A stretch of DNA of 10,865 bases. It comes from an uncultured Caldimonas sp. Its GTDB lineage: Bacteria > Pseudomonadota > Gammaproteobacteria > Burkholderiales > Burkholderiaceae. Below are positions 6,511 through 10,865 of this stretch, piece after piece; the stretch's first letter is position 1; every line of letters begins with the position of its first letter. The notes under the pieces are model-generated. The model did not search any database, was not told where the DNA came from, and worked only from the letters and a program-made list of their open reading frames with translations. The position numbers were made by a program, and so were the translations under genes. The stretch lies in the NCBI RefSeq assembly GCF_946480305.1, contig NZ_CAMLJQ010000076.1, positions 1 through 10,865 of the forward strand, given 5' to 3'.

Positions 6511-6912
6511 TCAGCCCTTCTTCGGCTTCTCTTCCACCGGGGCACCGGCGGCCTTCCAGGCCGTGAAGCCGCCTTCGATGTGTGCGACGCGCGGCACGCC
6601 CATGTCCTGAAGCGTCTTGGTCGCCAGCGCCGAGCGCCAGCCTGCCGCGCAGAAGAGCACGAACTCCTTGTCCTCGGCAAACACCGGCCGGTGATAGGGC
6701 GACTCGGGGTCGACCCAGAACTCGAGCATGCCGCGTGGCGCATGCACCGCGCCGGGCATCACGCCTTCGCGTTCGAGTTCACGCACGTCGCGCACGTCGA
6801 CGAACTGCACGCCTGCATCTTCCAGCTTGGTGCGCGCTTCATCGACGCTGTACGTCTTCACCTGCGCCATCGCTTCGTCGACCAGTGCGCGGTAGCCCTT
6901 CTTCAACGCCAC
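6511..6912 (-). CDS. Single-domain rhodanese-like sulfurtransferase
   Basis: A 133-aa protein made of one rhodanese domain, expected in the cytoplasm (no signal peptide). Rhodaneses carry a persulfide on the active-site Cys and pass sulfur to acceptors such as cyanide or thiol proteins. The active-site loop CAAGWRS starts at Cys88. Typical flanking motifs are FVDVRDVRELEREGVMPGAVHAP (37-59) and HIEGGFTAWKAAGAP (111-125). The GTG start at 6912 is decided by GAGGAG at 6924-6919, 6 nt upstream. This overlaps the stop codon of the preceding isomerase gene (10-nt gap), so the two genes are almost certainly co-transcribed. The frame extends upstream to 7017, but that part is antisense-like and overlaps the isomerase. 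The physiological acceptor is unknown. Confidence 0.92.
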   Translation of the reverse strand: MALKKGYRALVDEAMAQVKTYSVDEARTKLEDAGVQFVDVRDVRELEREGVMPGAVHAPRGMLEFWVDPESPYHRPVFAEDKEFVLFCAAGWRSALATKTLQDMGVPRVAHIEGGFTAWKAAGAPVEEKPKKG

Positions 6913-6918
6913 GGGTGA

Positions 6919-6924
6919 CTCCTC
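6919..6924 (-). promoter_or_regulatory. Ribosome binding site fixing the GTG start of the rhodanese gene
   Basis: GAGGAG on the minus strand, 6 nt before the GTG at 6912 and sharing bases with the TGA stop (6925-6923) of the upstream gene. This supports both the unusual start codon and translational coupling. Confidence 0.75.
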
Positions 6925-7525
6925 AAAAGGGGCCTTGCGCGAGCCACCGCTCGATCTGGGCCTTGCGATCGTTGCCCCAGAACGGCTCGCCATCCACGAT
7001 GAAGTACGGAGCGCCAAACACGCCCGCCGCGATGGCCGCCTCGTTGGCCTGTCGCAGCCGCTCCTTCCACAGCGGGTCGTTCCACACGGATTCGGCCATC
7101 TCCGAATCGAGCCCGAACTCCGCCGCCAGCGACTTCAGCGCCTGGCGGTCGGACAGGTCCACTCCCCGACCGAAGTACGCACGAAAACACGCCCGCGCCC
7201 ACGCCGTCGATCGGGACGGATCGGCACCGCACAACCACCAGAACACCCGCGCCGCATTCTGGGTCGAGATCGGAAAGCGGTCCGGTTGCGTGTAGGGCAC
7301 GCCCTCGAGACGGGCCGAACGGGCAAAGTCGCGCAGTGCGTATTCGCGCTTGATCGGGTGTTCGACCGGAGATTTCAGCTCGGCCGCACGGAAGGTGACG
7401 CCGAGCAGCACTGCGTGCCACCGGACCGTGCGCCCGTGGCGCGCGGCCAAGGCCTCCACCCATTCCGACGCGATGTAGGAATACGGCGAGGAGAAGTCGA
7501 AGTAGAAGTCGATCGCAGCAGGCAT
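6923..7525 (-). CDS. 2-hydroxychromene-2-carboxylate isomerase-like DsbA-family protein
   Basis: A 200-aa thioredoxin-fold protein of the DsbA/kappa-class glutathione transferase group. Characterised members (NahD) use glutathione to isomerise 2-hydroxychromene-2-carboxylate in naphthalene breakdown. Most genomic homologues, like this one, have no aromatic pathway around them and their substrate is unknown. Family motifs are IDFYFDFSSPYSYIAS (5-20), with the Ser before Pro14 (Ser13) in the place of the GSH-activating serine, QNAARVFWWL (89-98), and the cis-Pro loop GVFGAPYFIVDGEPFWGNDR (168-187). There is no CxxC, so it is not a disulfide oxidoreductase. The ATG at 7525 is chosen on family length; a GTG at 7534 is in frame, and neither has a clear Shine-Dalgarno. 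It forms an operon with the downstream rhodanese. The 106-nt gap to trkH contains the short palindrome CGGATATCCG (7587-7596) and no clear terminator. Confidence 0.92.
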   Translation of the reverse strand: MPAAIDFYFDFSSPYSYIASEWVEALAARHGRTVRWHAVLLGVTFRAAELKSPVEHPIKREYALRDFARSARLEGVPYTQPDRFPISTQNAARVFWWLCGADPSRSTAWARACFRAYFGRGVDLSDRQALKSLAAEFGLDSEMAESVWNDPLWKERLRQANEAAIAAGVFGAPYFIVDGEPFWGNDRKAQIERWLAQGPF

Positions 7526-7631
7526 GAGGTGCACATCGTAGACAGCACCACCGCAGGCAGGGCTAGAAGAAACCCGCGTCGAATCGCGGATATCCGATCG
7601 CCGTGCGTGCTGCGCACCGCGGCCCCGCCGC

Positions 7632-9101
7632 TCACTTGCGCCAGAACGATGGCGTCAGCAGCACCATGAACGAGAGCATCTCCAAGCGCCCGAGCAACAT
7701 CGCGACCGTGCACACCCACGTCTGGAAGTCGGTCAAGCCCGCGAAGTTGCCGGCCGGCCCGACGGACCCGAGCCCCGGCCCCATGTTGTTGACGCTCGCG
7801 ACGATGGCCGTGAAGGCGGTGATCACGTCGAGATCGGTCAGCAGCAGCACCATCGTCAGACTGATGATCGTGGCGCCATACACCAGCATGAAGGCCAGCA
7901 CCGCGAAGATGGTCGAGCCCGGTACGCTGGTGTCGCCCAGCATGACGGGGTTGACCGCGCGCGGATGCACGATGCGCGACATCTCGCGCAACGCCTGCTT
8001 CACGAGGATGATCACGCGGACCATCTTGATGCCGGCGCCGGTGGAGCCTGCACTCGTCGCCATGCCAGACAGCATCAGCATCAGCACGGGCGCGAAGATC
8101 GGCCACAGGCTGTAGTCGGTGGTGGCGTACCCGGTGGTCGAGGCAATCGACACCACGTTGAAGAACGCCGCTCGCAGCGCTTCACCCACGTCCTGGTAGG
8201 TCCCCTTCAGCCACAACAGTGCCGCCACGAGGAGGCTGCTTCCGATCATCAGGCCCAGCGTGCCACGCACCTCCGGGTCGGACAGCAGCTTGCGGAACGA
8301 CCGCTTGCGCATGGCCACGAAGTACAGCGCGAAATTGCAGCTGGCGATCAGCATGAACACCACGCACAGCCATTCGAGCAGCGGCGACTGGAAGTACGCG
8401 AAGCTCGTGTCGTGCGACGACAGGCCGCCCAGGCTCACGGTCGTGAACATGTGCATCCACGCCTCGAGCCACGGCATGCCGCCTGCCCGGTAGGCCAGCA
8501 AGCAGATCAGCGAGAAGATGCAGTAGACCGTCCACAGGCCCTTGGCGGTTTCGGTGATGCGGGGCGTGAGCTTCGCATCCTTCATCGGCCCGGCGGCCTC
8601 GGCCTTGAACAGCTGGCTGCCGCCGGCGCCGAGCAGCGGCAGGATGGCCACCGCCAGCACCAGGATGCCCATGCCGCCCATCCACTGCAGGAAACAGCGC
8701 CACAGGTTGATCGAGGGGGGCAGGCTGTCGAGGCCCACGAGCACGGTGGCTCCCGTGGTGGTCAGCCCCGACATGGCCTCGAAGTACGCGTCGGTGAACG
8801 ACATCGGCGAGCCTGCCTGATGGAAGTAGATCAGCAGCGGCAGACTGGCGAAGACCGGCAGCACGGTCCAGGCAAGCGAAACCAGCAGCACGCCGTCGCG
8901 TGGTTGGAGCTCGCGCCGGAAGCGCCGGGTGACGCCCCACATCACCAGCCCGCAGCCGAAGGTGACCGCAATGGCACCGTGGTAGGAGCGCAGCGCGGTC
9001 TCGTCGCCGAACCACGCCACGCCCAGCGGCGCGAGCATGGCGCCGGCGAAGAACATCACGATCACGCCCAGGATCCCGAAGACGGGCAGCACCGATTGCA
9101 T
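7632..9101 (-). CDS. trkH: TrkH-type potassium uptake protein, membrane subunit
   Basis: A 489-aa polytopic inner-membrane protein, the ion-conducting subunit of the Trk K+ uptake system. The four pore-loop repeats of the superfamily are visible: GLTTTGATV (112-120), TVSLGGLSSHD (221-231), ASTTGYATT (320-328) and NNMGPGLGSVG (438-448). Each contains the filter glycine. The motif MATSAGSTGAGIKMVR (347-362) corresponds to the intramembrane loop that gates the cavity. GRLEML (471-476) holds the conserved late Arg. Length and motifs are those of an intact TrkH of about 480-490 aa. It follows trkA by 12 nt on the same strand with only a weak Shine-Dalgarno, so it is probably co-transcribed and partly translationally coupled. 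TrkA would bind to it on the cytoplasmic side. Confidence 0.97.
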   Translation of the reverse strand: MQSVLPVFGILGVIVMFFAGAMLAPLGVAWFGDETALRSYHGAIAVTFGCGLVMWGVTRRFRRELQPRDGVLLVSLAWTVLPVFASLPLLIYFHQAGSPMSFTDAYFEAMSGLTTTGATVLVGLDSLPPSINLWRCFLQWMGGMGILVLAVAILPLLGAGGSQLFKAEAAGPMKDAKLTPRITETAKGLWTVYCIFSLICLLAYRAGGMPWLEAWMHMFTTVSLGGLSSHDTSFAYFQSPLLEWLCVVFMLIASCNFALYFVAMRKRSFRKLLSDPEVRGTLGLMIGSSLLVAALLWLKGTYQDVGEALRAAFFNVVSIASTTGYATTDYSLWPIFAPVLMLMLSGMATSAGSTGAGIKMVRVIILVKQALREMSRIVHPRAVNPVMLGDTSVPGSTIFAVLAFMLVYGATIISLTMVLLLTDLDVITAFTAIVASVNNMGPGLGSVGPAGNFAGLTDFQTWVCTVAMLLGRLEMLSFMVLLTPSFWRK

Positions 9102-9113
9102 GCGAATGGCCCG

Positions 9114-10556
9114 TCAGAGGAAGGTCGCACTGACCTGGAACAGCTTCTCGACCTCGCGCACGTCGCGCTTGCGGGGCAGGAAGATGACCACGTGGTCGTT
9201 CGACTCGATCACCGTGTCGTGGTGGGCGATCAGCACCTTGGCCTCCAGGCGGCGCTTTTCCAGCTCGTCGGCCGGCACCTCGCCTTCCGGCAGGCCACGC
9301 ACGATGGCGCCGATCTGCGCGCCCTTCGGCAGCTTCAGCTCCTCGATGCGGCGACCCACCACCTTCGACGACTGCCGGTCGCCGCGCGCGACCGCCTCCA
9401 GTGCCTCGGCCGCGCCGCGGCGCAGGCTGTGCACCGCCTCCACGTCGCCACGTCGCACATGCGCGAGCAGCTCGCCGATGACCGCCTGCGCCGGCGACAG
9501 CGCGATGTCGATCTCGGTGCCCTGCACCAGGTCTGCGTACGCCTTGCGGTTGATCAGCGCCAGCACCCGCTTCGCGCCCATGCGCTTGGCGAGCAGGCAC
9601 GACATGATGTTGTCCTCGTCGTCGTTGGTCAGCGCGAGGAACAGGTCCATGTCGTGGACGTTCTCTTCTTCCAGCAGTTCTTCGTCGGTGGAGTCGCCGC
9701 ACAGCACGAGCGTGTCGGCCGCGAGTTGTGCCGCCAGGTATTCGCAGCGCACCGCGTTGTGCTCGATCAGCTTCACGCGGTAGTCGCCTTGCAGCAGCCG
9801 CGCAAGCCTCAGGCCGACCCGGCCCCCGCCGGCGATCATCACCCGCTTGACCGGCCGGTCGCGCCGACGCAGTGCCTCCAGCACCGTGCGGATGTGCCCC
9901 GTGGCCGCCAGCACGAACACCTCGTCGCCCGGCTCCACCCGCGTGGCGCCCTCGCACATCACCTGGCGGTCCGGCCCTTCGGGGTCACGCCGGTAGATCG
10001 ACACGATGCGCATGTCCGCTTCCGGCACCAGGCTCGGCAGCTCGGAAATCGTGTGCCGCACCAGTGCCCCGCCCGACACCGCGCGCACGGCGATCAGGCT
10101 GACCAATCCCTCGGCGAACTCCAGCACCTGCAGCGCCTCCGGGTACTCGATCAGCTTGCGGATGTAGCGCGTCAGCGACGCCTCGGGGCAGATGACCCGG
10201 TCCACCGCGAAGCCAGCCTTGCCCATCAGCGTGGAGCCGTCCACGAACTCCGGCGAGCGCACCCGGGCGATGGTGGTCGGGATGCTGAAGAGGTCGTGCG
10301 CGATCTTGCAGGTGACGAGGTTCGTCTCATCCAGTGGCGCGCAGGCGATCAGCATGTCGGCGTCCTGCGCGCCGGCCTCCTGCAGCACGGAGGGCTGGAT
10401 GCCGTTGCCGACGACACCCCGCAGGTCCATGCGGTCCTGCAGTTCCCGCACGCGCTGCGGGTTGGTGTCGATGACGGTGATGTCGTTCCGCTCGGATACC
10501 AGGTTTTCGGCGACGCTTTCGCCGACGCGGCCGGCGCCGAGGATGATGATGTTCAT
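9114..10556 (-). CDS. trkA: Trk potassium uptake system, NAD-binding regulatory subunit TrkA
   Basis: A 480-aa cytoplasmic peripheral protein that gates TrkH by binding nucleotides. It has two tandem RCK units. The first Rossmann fold has GAGRVGESVA (7-16), with acidic Asp30 at the end of beta-2 (ITVIDTNPQRV). The second has GGGRVGLRLARLL (near 243-255). RCK_C-type domains follow each, the first including SELPSLVPEADMRIVSIYR and EPGDEVFVLA, the second GRRIEELKLPKGAQIGAIVR. The protein is slightly longer than E. coli TrkA (458 aa); part of the excess is a charged insertion in the last RCK_C domain (GEVPADELEKRRLE). The ATG at 10556 is set by the family start MNIIILGAGRVG. There is no Shine-Dalgarno, and a GATAAT box lies only 9 nt upstream, which suggests a leaderless transcript. 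trkH follows by 12 nt. Confidence 0.97.
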   Translation of the reverse strand: MNIIILGAGRVGESVAENLVSERNDITVIDTNPQRVRELQDRMDLRGVVGNGIQPSVLQEAGAQDADMLIACAPLDETNLVTCKIAHDLFSIPTTIARVRSPEFVDGSTLMGKAGFAVDRVICPEASLTRYIRKLIEYPEALQVLEFAEGLVSLIAVRAVSGGALVRHTISELPSLVPEADMRIVSIYRRDPEGPDRQVMCEGATRVEPGDEVFVLAATGHIRTVLEALRRRDRPVKRVMIAGGGRVGLRLARLLQGDYRVKLIEHNAVRCEYLAAQLAADTLVLCGDSTDEELLEEENVHDMDLFLALTNDDEDNIMSCLLAKRMGAKRVLALINRKAYADLVQGTEIDIALSPAQAVIGELLAHVRRGDVEAVHSLRRGAAEALEAVARGDRQSSKVVGRRIEELKLPKGAQIGAIVRGLPEGEVPADELEKRRLEAKVLIAHHDTVIESNDHVVIFLPRKRDVREVEKLFQVSATFL

Positions 10557-10564
10557 GGGGGGCG

Positions 10565-10570
10565 ATTATC
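10565..10570 (-). promoter_or_regulatory. trkA: -10 box of the trkA-trkH operon, placing the transcript start at or near the ATG
   Basis: On the minus strand GATAAT (10570-10565) matches TATAAT at five of six positions and is the only A/T-rich patch in this GC-rich stretch. A transcript start about 7 nt downstream would fall at 10556-10559, at the first base of the trkA ATG or just before it. Together with the lack of a Shine-Dalgarno this suggests leaderless translation. No -35 hexamer is visible; that position is occupied by the G-quadruplex motif. Confidence 0.5.
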
Positions 10571-10590
10571 GGGGAGGGGTCGGGGTGGGG
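10571..10590 (+). other. Canonical G-quadruplex motif directly upstream of the trkA -10 box
   Basis: Four runs of exactly four G separated by loops of 1, 2 and 1 nt (G4-A-G4-TC-G4-T-G4). This is the pattern expected for a very stable intramolecular, probably parallel, G-quadruplex that potassium would stabilise. It is on the template strand for trkA, abutting the -10 box and overlapping the -35/spacer region. The motif is seen directly; folding and function are inferred. Confidence 0.75.
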
Positions 10591-10606
10591 CCTCCCCCCT
10601 GGGAGG
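10591..10606. other. GC hairpin next to the G-quadruplex motif
   Basis: CCTCCC (10591-10596) and GGGAGG (10601-10606) make a perfect 6-bp stem with a 4-nt loop (CCCT). It directly abuts the G-quadruplex motif, whose G runs could compete for the same C-rich bases, so mutually exclusive folds are possible. It lies upstream of the predicted trkA transcript start. Confidence 0.4.
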
Positions 10607-10622
10607 TGGGGTTGCGCGGGCG

Positions 10623-10693
10623 TTGCTTGCAGCTTGCAGCTTGCAGCTTGCAGCTTGCAGCTTGCAGCTTGCAGGTTGCAGGTTGCAGGTTGC
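10623..10693. repeat. Heptanucleotide tandem repeat array upstream of trkA
   Basis: Nine complete 7-bp units: six TTGCAGC (10627-10668) followed by three TTGCAGG (10669-10689), with a partial unit TTGC on each side (10623-10626 and 10690-10693). Units within each block are identical, which points to recent slippage or homogenisation. The array starts about 53 bp upstream of the putative trkA -10 box. Each unit contains TGCA, and adjacent units create AGCT, so a single strand could form small slipped hairpins. Copy number is likely to vary between strains. Confidence 0.95.
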
Positions 10694-10733
10694 TGCCCGC
10701 TGGCGCGGGGGTGGGCGCTGCGCAAGCCTGATC

Positions 10734-10865
10734 TTTCGCGCCGGGAGTCCGCCCCGGCGGGCGGGTAACTTTCTTCTGGGCCCAGAAGAAAGTCACCAAA
10801 GAAGAGGGCTTGAATGCAACACCATACATTCGTCGGACTCGCTGCGGAGACACAGTCCGGTGGGC
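10734..10865. repeat. Probable interspersed intergenic repeat element (palindrome-containing), running to the window edge
   Basis: A gene-free stretch with dense dyad symmetry. Hairpin CGCCGGG/CCCGGCG occupies 10739-10759 (7-bp stem, 7-nt loop). The perfect 26-bp palindrome is at 10768-10793. A further stem CGGACT/AGTCCG lies at 10834-10839 and 10854-10859. The text around the palindrome (AAGAAAGTCACCAAAGAAG) resembles a dispersed intergenic sequence I recall from Burkholderiales and Xanthomonadales genomes, often mis-annotated as short ORFs. A 95-codon minus-strand frame covers it and the heptamer array (10566-10853), but it is low-complexity and I do not consider it a gene. The element may continue beyond the window. 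Confidence 0.45.
10764..10797. other. Long palindrome (26 bp perfect, 34 bp with one mismatched pair)
   Basis: The core at 10768-10793 is self-complementary, reading ACTTTCTTCTGGG then its reverse complement. Beyond one mismatched pair (10767 and 10794) the symmetry resumes with GGT/ACC, reaching 10764-10797. As RNA or cruciform DNA this is a long stem with no loop spacer. It could act as a bidirectional terminator for genes beyond the window or be the core of a repeat element. Confidence 0.8.

Noticed and set aside
4893..6566. A 557-codon plus-strand open frame overlapping rdgC and psd
   Set aside because: It is antisense to rdgC and in the wrong frame of psd; both real genes have clear family motifs.
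7526..7631. CGGATATCCG palindrome (7587-7596) in the trkH/isomerase gap as a terminator
   Set aside because: It is only 10 bp, with no loop and no T-run. It could be chance in GC-rich DNA.
8182..9957. A 591-codon minus-strand open frame across the trkA/trkH junction
   Set aside because: It is an alternative frame of both trk genes, very Arg/Gly/Ala-rich, with no membrane segments or motifs.
10566..10853. A 95-codon minus-strand frame covering the heptamer array, with Cys-Lys-Leu-Gln-Ala repeats in its translation
   Set aside because: The repeat peptide is only the translation of the 7-bp tandem array. The frame has no plausible ribosome binding site or domain, and it runs through a palindrome and the trkA promoter.

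Overview
The window looks like chromosomal DNA of a betaproteobacterium of the order Burkholderiales, probably near the Rubrivivax/Leptothrix/Roseateles/Rhizobacter group. This is inferred from the high G+C content, third-position G/C bias (which produces very long spurious antisense ORFs), the style of the Psd, RdgC, TrkA and TrkH proteins, and the gene set. Nine complete protein genes and one partial gene are visible. Almost all are ordinary, intact, vertically inherited-looking genes. I see no phage, transposon, CRISPR array, tRNA or rRNA.

Layout. (1) Positions 1-2481, minus strand: part of a leucine/isovalerate catabolic (liu) operon in the order liuB (methylcrotonyl-CoA carboxylase carboxyltransferase subunit), liuC (methylglutaconyl-CoA hydratase) and the first 25 codons of liuD (biotin-carrying subunit, running off the left edge). 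The genes are tightly coupled, with overlapping stop codons and ribosome binding sites. (2) Positions 2620-3654, plus strand: a divergently transcribed AraC-family regulator, the obvious candidate regulator of the liu genes. The shared intergenic region holds an inverted repeat. (3) Positions 3708-5506, minus strand: a small inner-membrane coiled-coil protein of unknown function, and rdgC upstream of it. (4) Positions 5644-6510, plus strand: psd, phosphatidylserine decarboxylase, divergent from rdgC. (5) Positions 6511-7525, minus strand: a two-gene unit of a DsbA-like 2-hydroxychromene-2-carboxylate isomerase homologue followed by a single-domain rhodanese. (6) Positions 7632-10556, minus strand: trkA-trkH, a potassium uptake operon. 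(7) Positions 10557-10865: a gene-free region upstream of trkA.

The gene-free right end is the most unusual part. Going away from trkA it carries a TATAAT-like -10 box only nine bases before the ATG, a textbook G-quadruplex motif, a C/G-rich hairpin, a 7-bp tandem repeat array (nine full units of two variants), a GC-rich hairpin and a perfect 26-bp palindrome. The last parts resemble an interspersed intergenic repeat element. The other notable oddity is the N-terminus of LiuD, where the conserved motif after the first 11 residues is replaced by an unrelated Ala/Pro-rich stretch. I do not see a convincing new multi-gene system. The candidates worth testing are the trkA upstream region and the LiuD insertion.
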